Source of the DNA: UBA11346 sp038060575
Lineage (GTDB): Bacteria; Planctomycetota; UBA11346
Assembly: GCA_964652775.1 (NCBI GenBank)
Contig: CAZZAM010000017.1
Coordinates: 1-64,000 of the forward strand
Direction: 5' to 3'
Length of the DNA: 64,000 nucleotides
The translations under genes were made by a program, and so were the position numbers. Below the pieces are notes generated by a model that was given only the letters and a program-made list of their open reading frames with translations, was not told the DNA's origin and searched no databases. Positions 6,693 through 16,224 of the stretch are shown here, one piece after another. Within the stretch, counting starts at the first letter, position 1. Each line of letters begins with the position of its first letter.

Positions 6693-8756
6693 TCATAGAG
6701 TGTCCACCGGTTTGCAGGCAACCAGGGTCAGGATGGTATAGACCGCGACGGTTTCGTTGGCTTGGTTGGTGACTTCGACATCCCAGGCAACGACACCGCG
6801 CGGTGATTCGTTTTCACGTGGATTCTGCTTTGTCTTCTGTTTGCAGACCAACGACGCGCGGATGGTGTCGCCGATGAACACCGGTTTGGTAAAGCGCAGG
6901 TTTTCCAGTCCGTAGTTCGCCAACACCGGGCCTGGGGCCGGATCGACGAACAGCCCAGCCGCTGCCGACAGTACAAAATAACCGTGCGCGACGCGCTGGC
7001 CGAACATCGAAGCGCGCGCTGCGGCCTCATCCATGTGAGCGTAGAAGTGATCACCGCTGATGGCCGCGAAGTTGACAACGTCAGCCTCGGTGACCGTGCG
7101 GCTCTTGGTGAGCAGTGCGTCGCCAATCGCGAGTTCTTCGAAGTATTTGCGGAACGGATGAACGCGGTCTTCGTGTTTGGTTGCGCCTTTGAGCCACTGG
7201 CCACAGATCGCGCTGAGCGTTGCTGGTGAGGACTGGATCGCCGTCCGCTGCATATAGTGCATGACTGCGCGCATGCCGCCGAGTTCTTCGCCGCCGCCAG
7301 CGCGACCGGGTCCGCCGTGAACGAGGCCCGGCATCGGTGAGCCGTGTCCGGTTGATTCAGCGGCGCAGGTCCGATTCACGACCAGCATGCGGCCGTGGAA
7401 TGGCGCGCAGCCGAGGACGACGGTGCGTGCGGTGGCATTGTCGTTGGTGAACAGCGAGCCAACGAGGCTGCCACGACCGAGGCGCGCAATCTCAATCGCG
7501 CCCTCAACCGTGTTGTAGGGCATCAGCGTACTGACCGGACCGAATGGTTCGATGTCGTGGGCGAGGCGACGCTTCAGTGGTTCATCGCAGCGCAGTAGCA
7601 AGCTCGGAAAGTACGCGCCCGTACTGCGATCACCGGCGACGACGTTGAAGTTGTCGGGATCACCGTGGACCAGGGTGCATTCGCTACGCAGCTTGGTGAC
7701 GCTGGCACGGAGCTCGTCGACCTGCTCTTTATTGACCAACGGGCCCATGCGCACGCCATCGAGAGACGGATCGCCGAGGGTGGATTTGCTGAGTTGCTGT
7801 TTCAGTGCACTTGCAACGTCGTCGGCCAAGCGTGCGGGCACGATGGCGCGGCGAATGGCGGTGCATTTCTGCCCAGCTTTTACCGTCATTTCACGGGCAA
7901 CTTCCTTGATGAACAAGGTGAACTCATCAGTCCCTGGTACCGCGTCGGGACCAAGGATGCAGCAATTCAGGCTATCCGACTCCATGTTGAAGCGGATCGA
8001 CTCACGCATGATCACTGGATGTTGTTTGAGCTTCAATCCAGTCGAAGCCGAGCCAGTGAAGGTGACGATGTCCTGGCAGGTGAGTGAATCGAACAGCTTG
8101 CCGACGCTGCCGCAGATGATCTGCAACGAACCTTCAGGTAGGATGCCTGAGGCGATGATCATGCGCGCCAGGCGTTCGGCGAGGTAGGCCGTGGCGGTTG
8201 CTGGTTTGGCAATTGTCGGCATGCCAGCGATGAAGGTTGGCGCGAGTTTCTCGAGCAGGCCCCAGCAGGGAAAGTTGAACGCGTTGATGTGGACGGCGAC
8301 GCCGGTGAGGGGGACGCAGATGTGGTGACCAGCGAATGTGCCAGTTTTTGACAGTGATTCGAGGTTGCCGTCGATGACGAAGGATTCGTCGGGCAGCTCT
8401 TTGCGTGCTTTGCTGGCGTAGCTGAACAGGGTGCCGATGCCTCCTTCGATATCGATCCACGAATCCATTTTGGTTGCACCGGTTGCCGCCGACAGGGCGT
8501 ACAATTCGTCCTTGCGCTCCATCAGATATTTGGCGAGCGCCTTGAGCATGCGCGCCCGCGTGTGGATCGTCAGCGCACGCAGCTTGGGATTGGCAACGCG
8601 ATGTCCGTAATCGAGCATCTGCGCAACCGCGAGTCCGTCCGCCGAGACACGGGCAACCGGCGCACCGGTCACAGCGTGCACGACCTCGACCCCATCGCTG
8701 GTGCCATCGACCCAGGTTCCGTAGGCGTAACTTTGTAATTTCACAGGCTGGATCAT
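6693..8756 (-). CDS. paaZ: PaaZ, bifunctional oxepin-CoA hydrolase / 3-oxo-5,6-dehydrosuberyl-CoA semialdehyde dehydrogenase
   Basis: The 687-residue fusion has an aldehyde dehydrogenase domain (about 1-520) and a MaoC-type (R)-hydratase domain (about 535-687). Visible catalytic residues are Glu259 (NMES), Cys298 (AGQKCTAIRR), and in the hydratase the Asp/His of FAAISGDHFYAHMDEAAA followed by RVAHGYF. It opens the oxepin ring and oxidises the resulting aldehyde. Length and order match PaaZ of the E. coli type. It lies 16 nt after paaJ in the operon. Confidence 0.96.
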   Translation of the reverse strand: MIQPVKLQSYAYGTWVDGTSDGVEVVHAVTGAPVARVSADGLAVAQMLDYGHRVANPKLRALTIHTRARMLKALAKYLMERKDELYALSAATGATKMDSWIDIEGGIGTLFSYASKARKELPDESFVIDGNLESLSKTGTFAGHHICVPLTGVAVHINAFNFPCWGLLEKLAPTFIAGMPTIAKPATATAYLAERLARMIIASGILPEGSLQIICGSVGKLFDSLTCQDIVTFTGSASTGLKLKQHPVIMRESIRFNMESDSLNCCILGPDAVPGTDEFTLFIKEVAREMTVKAGQKCTAIRRAIVPARLADDVASALKQQLSKSTLGDPSLDGVRMGPLVNKEQVDELRASVTKLRSECTLVHGDPDNFNVVAGDRSTGAYFPSLLLRCDEPLKRRLAHDIEPFGPVSTLMPYNTVEGAIEIARLGRGSLVGSLFTNDNATARTVVLGCAPFHGRMLVVNRTCAAESTGHGSPMPGLVHGGPGRAGGGEELGGMRAVMHYMQRTAIQSSPATLSAICGQWLKGATKHEDRVHPFRKYFEELAIGDALLTKSRTVTEADVVNFAAISGDHFYAHMDEAAARASMFGQRVAHGYFVLSAAAGLFVDPAPGPVLANYGLENLRFTKPVFIGDTIRASLVCKQKTKQNPRENESPRGVVAWDVEVTNQANETVAVYTILTLVACKPVDTL

Positions 8757-8772
8757 GCGGATTCCATCGCTC

Positions 8773-9981
8773 TTACGCTACGCGTTCAATGATACACGCC
8801 AAGCCCTGCCCGACACCCACGCACATCGTGCAGAGGGCGTAGCGCTGCTGGCGTTGCTCTAGTTCATGCACCGCAGTCAGCAGCAGACGTGCGCCAGACA
8901 TGCCCAGCGGGTGACCGAGGGCGATTGCGCCGCCATTGGGGTTCACTCGCGGATCGGTGTCGGCAAGGCCAAGCTCACGCAGACACGCGAGACTTTGTGC
9001 GGCGAAGGCTTCGTTGAGTTCGATGACATCCATCTGTGCCAGCGTCAGCCCGGCCTTAGCGAGCGCTGCCTTCGTCGCCGGTACCGGGCCCATGCCCATG
9101 ATGCGTGGCTCGACACCAGCAGAGGCTGCGGTGACGATCCGTGCGCGACGGCGCAAGCCGTTGGCGACAGCGGCGCGTTCAGAGGCGATGAGGAGCGCAC
9201 ATGCGCCGTCATTGATGCCCGAAGAATTTCCGGCAGTTACTGAGCCACCTTGGCGGAACGCTGGCTTAAGTTTGGTCAGCGATTCGATCGTCGTGTCAGC
9301 ACGAATGAATTCATCCTGAGCGAACGATAGTGACGGGCCTTTCCGTTGTGGAATATCGACGGCGACGATTTCGGATGCCAGACGTCCACGCGATTGCGCG
9401 GTTGCGGCTTTGCGCTGTGAGGCAACCGCGAACGCATCCATGTCGGCGCGCGAAATCTTGAACTGTTCGGCAACGTTCTCGGCGGTCTCGCCCATCGCGT
9501 CGATACCGTAGAGCTCTTTCATTTTGGGATTGACGAAGCGCCAACCGATTGAGGTGTCGAATAGTTGCATATCACGCGCGAATGGCTCGGCATTCTTCGA
9601 TAAGACGTACGGCGCACGGGTCATGCTTTCGGCACCGCCAGCGATGGCGAGGTCCCATTCGCCAGTAGCGATAGCGCGCGCCGCCAGGACTACCGCGTTC
9701 ATGCCTGATGAGCACAAACTGTTGACTGTTGTACCGGGGACGGTGATCGGCAGTCCAGCCAGCAACGCCACCATGCGTGCAAGATTGCGGTTGTCTTCAC
9801 CGGCCTGATTGGCATTGCCGAGGACGACCTCGTCGATGCGCGCTGGATCCAGTTTCGAATGCCGTGCCAGCAGAGCGCGGATGACGTGTGCGCTGAGATC
9901 ATCAATCCGTATGGAGGACAACGATCCGCCATGCTTGGCGATCGGCGAGCGGATTCCATCGCAGATAAAGGCGTTGGTCAT
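8773..9981 (-). CDS. paaJ: PaaJ, 3-oxoadipyl-CoA/3-oxo-5,6-dehydrosuberyl-CoA thiolase
   Basis: The 402-residue thiolase has the nucleophilic Cys in NSLCSSGMNAV, the His in GGAIALGHPLGMSGAR and the second Cys in TMCVGVGQG. The PcaF/PaaJ subgroup is favoured by operon context and by NANQAGEDNRNLARMV. It carries out the two thiolytic steps giving acetyl-CoA and succinyl-CoA. A 154-bp palindromic element separates it from paaI. Confidence 0.93.
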   Translation of the reverse strand: MTNAFICDGIRSPIAKHGGSLSSIRIDDLSAHVIRALLARHSKLDPARIDEVVLGNANQAGEDNRNLARMVALLAGLPITVPGTTVNSLCSSGMNAVVLAARAIATGEWDLAIAGGAESMTRAPYVLSKNAEPFARDMQLFDTSIGWRFVNPKMKELYGIDAMGETAENVAEQFKISRADMDAFAVASQRKAATAQSRGRLASEIVAVDIPQRKGPSLSFAQDEFIRADTTIESLTKLKPAFRQGGSVTAGNSSGINDGACALLIASERAAVANGLRRRARIVTAASAGVEPRIMGMGPVPATKAALAKAGLTLAQMDVIELNEAFAAQSLACLRELGLADTDPRVNPNGGAIALGHPLGMSGARLLLTAVHELEQRQQRYALCTMCVGVGQGLACIIERVA

Positions 9982-10006
9982 TTGCCCGTGCTCCGTTGGG
10001 ATTCAC

Positions 10007-10160
10007 CAAGGCAACCGCAGAGGCGCAGAGGCCGCGGAGGTCGCTGAGGGGAAGGGTTTGTGAATTCCGTCCAACTGGCGTTAGCTGACATGAGGGTCTG
10101 TTCAAGCCAGGTCCAACTCTCTGCGTCCTCCGCGGCCTCTGCGCCTCTGCGGTTGCCTTG
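10007..10160. repeat. Palindromic CAAGGCAACC element between paaJ and paaI
   Basis: The 34-bp perfect arms (10007-10040 with 10127-10160) have the same ends and GCAGAGGC arm units as the element at 6547-6688. The interior is different and unique. ORFs drawn through it give the well-known spurious RRGAEAAE peptides. Confidence 0.88.
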
Positions 10161-10186
10161 CAATGAGAGGACGTGTGAATGGCTGG

Positions 10187-10633
10187 TCATGGCTTGGTGC
10201 TGGATTCGCCGGGAATGTGTTCGACCTCGAGCTTATACAGCGCGCCACGAACGAAGGCGACTTGGACTCCATGCTGATTCGTGACGGTGACGCCATAGAC
10301 GGCAATGCGATTGCCGTTGCTGAGTTCCTGAGTGGTCGCTGTCAGGACGTCGTTTTCGTGGATGGCTTTGGTTAGCGACACGTTGCCCTCCATCGTCATG
10401 GCCAGGCGGCCGTACGAATTCGCCGCAAAACCAAGTGCTGTATCTGCGAGCGAGAACGTGATGCCACCATGGCAGGAACCGAAACCGTTGAGCATATCCT
10501 TGCGGACGGTGAGCTGAAGTACCACACGGCCTGGCGAGACCTCGACAACCTTGACGCCCATCCAGCGGCTGAAGGTGTCTTTGGTGGCCATCAGATCGAC
10601 GACACGATTCGCCAATGGTTGCGATTTAGACAT
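10187..10633 (-). CDS. paaI: PaaI, hotdog-fold phenylacetyl-CoA thioesterase
   Basis: The 148-residue hotdog thioesterase contains GFGSCHGGITFSLADTALGFAANS, the PaaI signature (HGG followed by the acidic residue of LAD). PaaI removes dead-end thioesters and relieves CoA depletion. The ATG at 10633 overlaps the last 8 nt of paaH and has GGAGGA upstream; a longer in-frame ORF starting at 10705 is rejected because it lies in paaH. Confidence 0.93.
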   Translation of the reverse strand: MSKSQPLANRVVDLMATKDTFSRWMGVKVVEVSPGRVVLQLTVRKDMLNGFGSCHGGITFSLADTALGFAANSYGRLAMTMEGNVSLTKAIHENDVLTATTQELSNGNRIAVYGVTVTNQHGVQVAFVRGALYKLEVEHIPGESSTKP

Positions 10634-11795
10634 GAAAGCGTCCTCCGGTTCGAGCCATGCGTTTGAGCAGCACGTGTGGGCGGTAGCGATCCTCGCCGTA
10701 CTCACTCTGGAGCGCGGCCAGGTGTTCTACGACGTTGGCGATGCCAAGTTCATCGGCCCATTGCAGCAATCCTTTGGGATAGCTGACGCCTTTGGTCATG
10801 GCTAATTCAATATCGGCGACGCTAGCGATGCCGCAGTGGACGGCGTCGGCGGCTTCATTGATGAGCATGCAGAGCACACGCTGCAGAATGGTTTGCCCCA
10901 GCGCTTGGTCCTGACGTGGCGACGGTTTTGCTGCCTCATTCCGGTAATCGTAGAATCCGCTGCCGGTTTTGCGGCCAAAGCGTTTGGCTTCGACCAAGCG
11001 CTTCTGAATGACTGATGGTTTGAAGCGCGGATCGAAATAGAAGGCGGCAAAAATAGTTTCGGTCACTTGGTAATTGATGTCGTTGCCAATCAGATCCATC
11101 AGTTCGAACGGCCCCATGCGGAAGCCGCCGAGATCGCGCATGGCCCAGTCGATGGTTGCACTGTCGGCAACACCTTCTTCGAGCAGACGCAGGGCTTCGC
11201 CGTAGAACGGCCGCGCGATGCGGTTGACGATGAAACCGGGCGTGTCCTTGGCGATGACGACGATCTTGCCACAGGATTCAACGAGTGCGCGCGTCGCTGC
11301 GACCACAGTGGCGTCGGTGCCGAGTCCGGGAACGACCTCGACCAACGGCAGCAAGTGCGCTGGGTTGAAGAAGTGCGCGCCGATGACCCGCTGCGGATGG
11401 GCGCAGTCGGCCGCGATAGCAGCTATTGACAGCGATGACGTGTTGGTCGCCAAGATGCAATCAGCCGCCACGACGTGTTCGAGTTGAAGAAACGCTGCGC
11501 GCTTGGCGTCGAGTTGCTCGGTGATCGCTTCGATCACGCATGAGCAGTCGCCATACGATGCTATGTCCGTCGTCGTGGTGACGCGCGCGGTCAGCGCTGA
11601 TCCGGCTTCCTGACTGAGTCGACCTTTGTCGATCAGTGCGCGAACATTTTTGTCGAGCTGACTTCGTGCGCGCGCCAATGCCGCCGTGTCGGCGTCAACC
11701 AGCACGACACTATGGCCGGCGCTGGCTGCAACCTGGGCAATGCCGACGCCCATGGTGCCCGAGCCGAGGACTCCGATGCGCGAGGGCGTGGCCAT
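10626..11795 (-). CDS. paaH: PaaH, 3-hydroxyadipyl-CoA dehydrogenase
   Basis: The 389-residue NAD-dependent 3-hydroxyacyl-CoA dehydrogenase has a Rossmann motif GSGTMG near residue 11, NTSSLSIAAIA, the catalytic His in GAHFFNPAHLLPLVEV and Asn in FIVNRI. It has a duplicated C-terminal helical domain, as in PaaH. Its ATG overlaps the paaG stop (TAATG) and its end overlaps paaI, indicating tight coupling. Confidence 0.93.
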   Translation of the reverse strand: MATPSRIGVLGSGTMGVGIAQVAASAGHSVVLVDADTAALARARSQLDKNVRALIDKGRLSQEAGSALTARVTTTTDIASYGDCSCVIEAITEQLDAKRAAFLQLEHVVAADCILATNTSSLSIAAIAADCAHPQRVIGAHFFNPAHLLPLVEVVPGLGTDATVVAATRALVESCGKIVVIAKDTPGFIVNRIARPFYGEALRLLEEGVADSATIDWAMRDLGGFRMGPFELMDLIGNDINYQVTETIFAAFYFDPRFKPSVIQKRLVEAKRFGRKTGSGFYDYRNEAAKPSPRQDQALGQTILQRVLCMLINEAADAVHCGIASVADIELAMTKGVSYPKGLLQWADELGIANVVEHLAALQSEYGEDRYRPHVLLKRMARTGGRFHV

Positions 11796-12586
11796 TAGCG
11801 TCCAACGAACGCGGCTGGGCGTTTGGCGAGGAATGCGGCAACGCCTTCACGGTAATCAGCTGTGGCACCGGCTTGCCCCTGCAGTTGGGCTTCGAGCGCC
11901 AGTTGTTCATCGAGAGTGTTGGTCAGTGACGCATTGAGTGCGCGCTTGATCAGTCCCAGCCCCGTGGTGGGTTGGGTTGCCAAGTGCGTCGCCAGTTTCT
12001 GCGCCTCAGTCATGACACTCTCGACAGGAACGACCTGGTGAATGAGTCCAATCGATTGCGCCGTCGTGGCGTCGATCCGATCGCCAAGCATCATCATCGC
12101 GCTCGCCCGGGCCAGCCCCACCAGGCGCGGCAGCATAAAGGTGCCACCGCTGTCGGGGACGAGACCAACCTTGGAGAAAGACTGCACGAAAGACGCTTTA
12201 TCAGCGGCGATCACGATATCGCAGGCAAGCGCGAGATTTGCCCCGGCACCAGCGGCGATGCCATTCACGGCGGCGACGATGGGTTTCTCGATCGTGCGCA
12301 GCGAACGGATGATGGGCGAGTAGCACTCGCGCACGATCGGTGCGAGGTCGGTCGCCACCGCGCCATCAGCGCCGATCAGCGACGCCAGATCCTGACCGGC
12401 GCAAAATCCGCGTCCCGCACCAGTCAGCAGCAATGCACGGAGCGAGGCCTCGTCGCGGAAGGTACTCAGCGCGTGTTGGATCTCTTCGGCCATCAGCCGA
12501 TTGAGACTATTGAGAACTTCCGGACGGTTGAGCGTGAGGGTGAGGACGCCGCTGCTCGTGGTGACGGTGATGTGGCGATAGTCCAT
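11795..12586 (-). CDS. paaG: PaaG, ring-1,2-epoxyphenylacetyl-CoA isomerase
   Basis: The 263-residue crotonase has the PaaG-specific run of motifs TGAGRGFCAGQDL, NGIAAGAGANLALACD and FSKVGLVPDSGGTFMLPR, and an end of the form YREGVAAFLAKR. The Asp in VPDSGG is the catalytic residue used in the epoxide-to-oxepin isomerisation. It is placed between the E2 and paaH genes with almost no spacing. Confidence 0.93.
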   Translation of the reverse strand: MDYRHITVTTSSGVLTLTLNRPEVLNSLNRLMAEEIQHALSTFRDEASLRALLLTGAGRGFCAGQDLASLIGADGAVATDLAPIVRECYSPIIRSLRTIEKPIVAAVNGIAAGAGANLALACDIVIAADKASFVQSFSKVGLVPDSGGTFMLPRLVGLARASAMMMLGDRIDATTAQSIGLIHQVVPVESVMTEAQKLATHLATQPTTGLGLIKRALNASLTNTLDEQLALEAQLQGQAGATADYREGVAAFLAKRPAAFVGR

Positions 12587-12591
12587 GGAGT

Positions 12592-13749
12592 TTACCGCCA
12601 GGTCTCAAGCAGGCTGGTGAGCCGACATAGGTACGCGTTCGACGTGGTCGCGTCGAGCACGCGATGGTCGAGGGTCAGCGTGATGTAGGCCATCGGTCGG
12701 ATCGCCAGCACATCGCTGCCGCCGGATTCGATGACCACGGCGCGCTTTTGCACTTTCCCGATTCCAAGAATAGCTGAGTGCGGCTGATGGATGATCGGCG
12801 TCGCGATCAAACTGCCGGCAACGCCGTGATTGGTGATGGCAAACGTGCTGCCGCGACATTCGGCTGGCGTTAGTAGGCCATGGCGCGCCTTCTCGGACAA
12901 ACCATTGATCGCTGCTGCTGTTGCCGAGAGATCCAGGTTCTGCGCTTGGCGAATCACCGGTACCAGCAGGCCTTTTTTCACTGCGACGACGACGCCGATG
13001 TCGGCATCGGTGAACATTTCGAGCGCGTCATCATGGAAGCGACTGTTTACTTCCGGTACATCAGCCATCGCCCGGGCCGCCGCGTGGACGACGTAGGCGG
13101 TGAGGGTCAAGCGAATGCCCCGGGATTGGAATTCTTGTTTGTTCGCATTGCGATGCGCGATGACGTTCGAGAAATCGACTTCATGGATTGCGGTGACGTG
13201 CGGAGCCAGGCTGACGCTCTTGACCATGTGTGCGGCGATCGCGCGTTGCATCGTGCTGTGTGGCACCATGCGCCCGTGCGTCGCAGTCTCGCCCGGTCCA
13301 GCGACGACGGTCCTTGTCGCAAGATATTTTTGAACGTCTTCAACCGTGACCCGTCCACCGCGTCCGCTGCCATGCACTTCGGTCGGCAATATGCCGTGTT
13401 CTTTCATCATGCGGCGTACGGCGGGCGTGAGTTCGCCGGCACCGGCATCGGTGGCTGTCGCGGCAACGGCAGTTGCCACTGGCGGTCGTGATTCGCTGGC
13501 GATCGAGCCGGCGGTAATCTGGCCAAGTACATCCAATGGGCCGACGGTATCGCCTTTGTTCTTCGCAATCGCACTCAACACGCCGTCGGCTGGCGAGGGG
13601 ATTTCAATCGTCGTCTTGTCGGTGTCGATTTCGAGCAACGGCTCGTTCTTCTTCACCGTCTGGCCGATGGCGATGAACCAGCGTCCGACCACATTCTTGG
13701 TGCCTTCGGAGCTGGATTCGGGAAAGATGACAGGCGTGGTTGCGGTCAT
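12592..13749 (-). CDS. Dihydrolipoamide acyltransferase (E2) of a 2-oxoacid dehydrogenase complex
   Basis: The 385-residue protein has a lipoyl domain with the lipoylated Lys in EIDTDKTTIEIPSP (about 40-55) and an E3/E1-binding domain LTPAVRRMMKEHGILP (about 107-150). The inner-core catalytic domain ends in LDHRVLDATTSNAYL, with the conserved His and Asp; the usual Asp-Gly is Asp-Ala here. The subfamily resembles branched-chain/acetoin E2 proteins. It lies 15 nt after the E1 gene and 5 nt before paaG. Inferred role: transfer of a phenylacetyl group to CoA. Confidence 0.9.
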   Translation of the reverse strand: MTATTPVIFPESSSEGTKNVVGRWFIAIGQTVKKNEPLLEIDTDKTTIEIPSPADGVLSAIAKNKGDTVGPLDVLGQITAGSIASESRPPVATAVAATATDAGAGELTPAVRRMMKEHGILPTEVHGSGRGGRVTVEDVQKYLATRTVVAGPGETATHGRMVPHSTMQRAIAAHMVKSVSLAPHVTAIHEVDFSNVIAHRNANKQEFQSRGIRLTLTAYVVHAAARAMADVPEVNSRFHDDALEMFTDADIGVVVAVKKGLLVPVIRQAQNLDLSATAAAINGLSEKARHGLLTPAECRGSTFAITNHGVAGSLIATPIIHQPHSAILGIGKVQKRAVVIESGGSDVLAIRPMAYITLTLDHRVLDATTSNAYLCRLTSLLETWR

Positions 13750-13764
13750 AGAGCCTTTGTGGGA

Positions 13765-15861
13765 TCAGAATCCGACCAGATCGATCAGGGCGTTGGCGAT
13801 GAGTTCAACACTGGGCAGGGTCGCATCAAGCAGCGCAAGATCGTGCGGTAGTGGGATGTCAGGCGGCGCGAGTCGGCGGATCGGCGCATCCAGACTGAGC
13901 AGGGCTTCCTGTGCGATGATGGCAGCGACTTCAGCGCCAAAGCCCGCGGTCAGCGTATCTTCGTGAACGATCAGGCAGCGTCGCGTTTTGGCGACCGATT
14001 CGAGTACGGTGGTGCGATCCCACGGCGATAGCGTGCGCAGGTCGATGACCTCGATGGAGAGCCCACAACGCTCGGCGGCCTGCTCACAGCGACTTACCAT
14101 CAGTCCCCAACTGACCACGGTGGCGGCTTTCCCTTCGCGGCGAATGCACGCCTTTCCGAAGGGTAGCGCGAACGCATCACCCGGATACGGACGACGAGCG
14201 GACACATCATCGAGCAACAAACGCTGTTCGAAAAATATCGTCGGATCATTGCCACGCATCGCGCTGCGCAGCAGGCCGACGGCATCTTCGGCGTTTGATG
14301 GATACGCCACGCGCCAACCGACGGCGTGCGCCCACATCACTTCGTTGCTGACGCTGTGCCAGGGATCGCCGCATTTCGATGCGCCGCAGGGAATGCGGAC
14401 GACGATCGGTGCCGCAAAACGATTGGTGGTGCGCCAGCGCACGGTGCCGCAATTGTTCAACTGTTCGGTAGCCGGATCCGCGTACTTGCGGAACTGGATC
14501 TCGGCCACCGGCATCAGGCCGGCCATCGCGAGGCCGATTGCGCTGCCGATGATGCCTTCTTCGGAGAGGCTCGTATCAAATACGCGGTCTGCACCGAACT
14601 GATCTTGCAGTCCCATCGTTGCAGCATGGACGCCGCCCTTGCGACCGACGTCTTCACCGAAAACCAAGAGCTTGTCGTTGGTTTTGAGCTCATGCGCCAG
14701 TGTGCGGCGAATTGCGGTGAGCATGTTGATGCGCGATGGTTCCGGTTCTGGCTGCGCGCTAGACGTGGGGAAAACGTGGCCTTCGACCGCTACGCCGCCT
14801 TGCTGTGCGAGTTCCGATGAGCCATCGGGTTTGGTTTCAGCGAAGACGTAGCGACGCAGCGACTCGGGATTGGGCGGGGCGCGTTTCAGTGCGCGTTCCA
14901 ATGCGGCATTGACCTCGTCGTGAACTGACCGTTCAAGTGCCTGCCACTGCGACTCGCTGAAATGCGTGGGAACCAGATGCTGCTTCAGCTTGATCAGTGG
15001 GTCGCGCTCGCGTTCTGCGGCCACCGCTTCGGCAGGCTTGTACGCTTGCGTGTCCTGTCCCGAATGCCCGCATAGGCGCGGTACGGTGAGACGGATCAGC
15101 GCAGGTCCACGGTGCGAGCGGACATAGTCAACCGCCGTACGCAATTTGCGTGCAGCATCAACCGGATCGGTGCCATCGCCCTCGATGATGAACAAGTCGG
15201 TAAATGCAGCGAGATTGCGCGCGATGTTGCCGCCCGGCGTTTGCCGATGGCTGGGCACCGACAATGAGTAACCGTTATCCTCAATCGAAAACAGGTATGG
15301 CAGTTTCAACGTGGTCACGGTGTTGAGTGCGGCCCAGAATCCGTTGGTCGCAGTTGATCCGTCACCGCCCAATGCGACTGCGATGGATTGCTGATAACGG
15401 ACATCGCCCATGACGCGCGACCGATGATCGATCGCCCGTGCCCAACCGACAGTGGGAGTGAACTGAGCGCCGACATCACCTGCCATTGGCAGAATCGTGG
15501 CAGCTCCACGCGAAGGCAGGTTGCAGACCGCGCCGATGTCGCGTCCGTCGCTGTAGCCGGCCGAACGTGCGAGGGCCGAGGCTAGCGCGTCTTCGCTACT
15601 CAGGCCCAGGCTGAGTAGGAGTGGGCGCGAACGGTAGTAGCCGCAAGCCGCATCGCGTGCATTGGTCAGCAGCGATCCGAGCAGGATCTGTACCAACTCA
15701 TGTCCCCGCGCTGAGAACTGGTAGAACATCAACCCCTTGGGCAGGAGTTGTTGCTCTTCCATGTCATCTAAAGCCCGTGAGGTCAGAACGAGACGCGCGA
15801 TGCGCGACCAGTCGATCTGCGGTTCAGCACCGATACCAATTGGCTCCTGATTGGAGCTCAT
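13765..15861 (-). CDS. 2-Oxoacid dehydrogenase E1, alpha and beta subunits fused
   Basis: The 698-residue fusion has an alpha part (about 1-330) carrying the thiamine-diphosphate motif GGDGSTATNGFWAALNT...IEDNGYS. The beta part (about 375-698) starts at INMLTAIRRTLAHEL and includes FGEDVGRKGGVH and DTSLSEEGIIGSAIGLA. The overall type is branched-chain 2-oxoacid dehydrogenase. It is the first gene of the paa operon. E3 is not in the window and may be shared from elsewhere. Because no paaK is present, the complex may convert phenylpyruvate directly to phenylacetyl-CoA. A conventional branched-chain role cannot be excluded. Confidence 0.88.
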   Translation of the reverse strand: MSSNQEPIGIGAEPQIDWSRIARLVLTSRALDDMEEQQLLPKGLMFYQFSARGHELVQILLGSLLTNARDAACGYYRSRPLLLSLGLSSEDALASALARSAGYSDGRDIGAVCNLPSRGAATILPMAGDVGAQFTPTVGWARAIDHRSRVMGDVRYQQSIAVALGGDGSTATNGFWAALNTVTTLKLPYLFSIEDNGYSLSVPSHRQTPGGNIARNLAAFTDLFIIEGDGTDPVDAARKLRTAVDYVRSHRGPALIRLTVPRLCGHSGQDTQAYKPAEAVAAERERDPLIKLKQHLVPTHFSESQWQALERSVHDEVNAALERALKRAPPNPESLRRYVFAETKPDGSSELAQQGGVAVEGHVFPTSSAQPEPEPSRINMLTAIRRTLAHELKTNDKLLVFGEDVGRKGGVHAATMGLQDQFGADRVFDTSLSEEGIIGSAIGLAMAGLMPVAEIQFRKYADPATEQLNNCGTVRWRTTNRFAAPIVVRIPCGASKCGDPWHSVSNEVMWAHAVGWRVAYPSNAEDAVGLLRSAMRGNDPTIFFEQRLLLDDVSARRPYPGDAFALPFGKACIRREGKAATVVSWGLMVSRCEQAAERCGLSIEVIDLRTLSPWDRTTVLESVAKTRRCLIVHEDTLTAGFGAEVAAIIAQEALLSLDAPIRRLAPPDIPLPHDLALLDATLPSVELIANALIDLVGF

Positions 15862-16224
15862 TCCGGACCTCGTAGGTAGGGCCGGACGCTATCTCATGCA
15901 CCATGATGTAAAGGCGGGTTGAATTAAACCCACACACGAAAAACCAGCTGAAAAAACACGGGTAACGATGAGCCATTCAGCGTGACCAGGATGGCTATGC
16001 GGATCACGGGTCACTGATACACGTCCTTGCGTTATCGGTCCATGCTGGGGCCGTGCGGCGTCGGGCAGGCGAAGGTTCGCGGTTCGGTGGTGCAGACCCT
16101 GTTTAATGTGTAGTTGTACCGTATTTCAGAGGTTTCTTTCTCAGCGTATCCCACAACACGAACAACAGATGCTGCATAGAGTCTGGATTTTTCGCTGTTT
16201 ATAATGTGCGTGGAGCAACAAACC
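15862..16224. other. Divergent intergenic region between the paa operon and the UroD-like gene
   Basis: The region must hold both promoters. It contains the palindrome at 15916-15931. Near the UroD-like gene there is a perfect TATAAT at 16200-16205, but it leaves only ~20 nt to the ATG and no good -35, so it is not called. A 64-residue minus-strand ORF here has no family features and is disregarded. Confidence 0.5.
15916..15931. promoter_or_regulatory. Palindromic candidate operator upstream of the paa operon
   Basis: GGGTTGAATTAAACCC is an inverted repeat GGGTT-N6-AACCC with AATT at the centre, 55 nt upstream of the E1 start. Position and symmetry suit a dimeric repressor. No PaaX or PaaR regulator gene is in the window. 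Confidence 0.35.

Noticed and set aside
16200..16205. TATAAT as promoter of the UroD-like gene
   Set aside because: It leaves only ~20 nt to the start codon, overlaps the upstream ATG and has no -35 at a proper distance.
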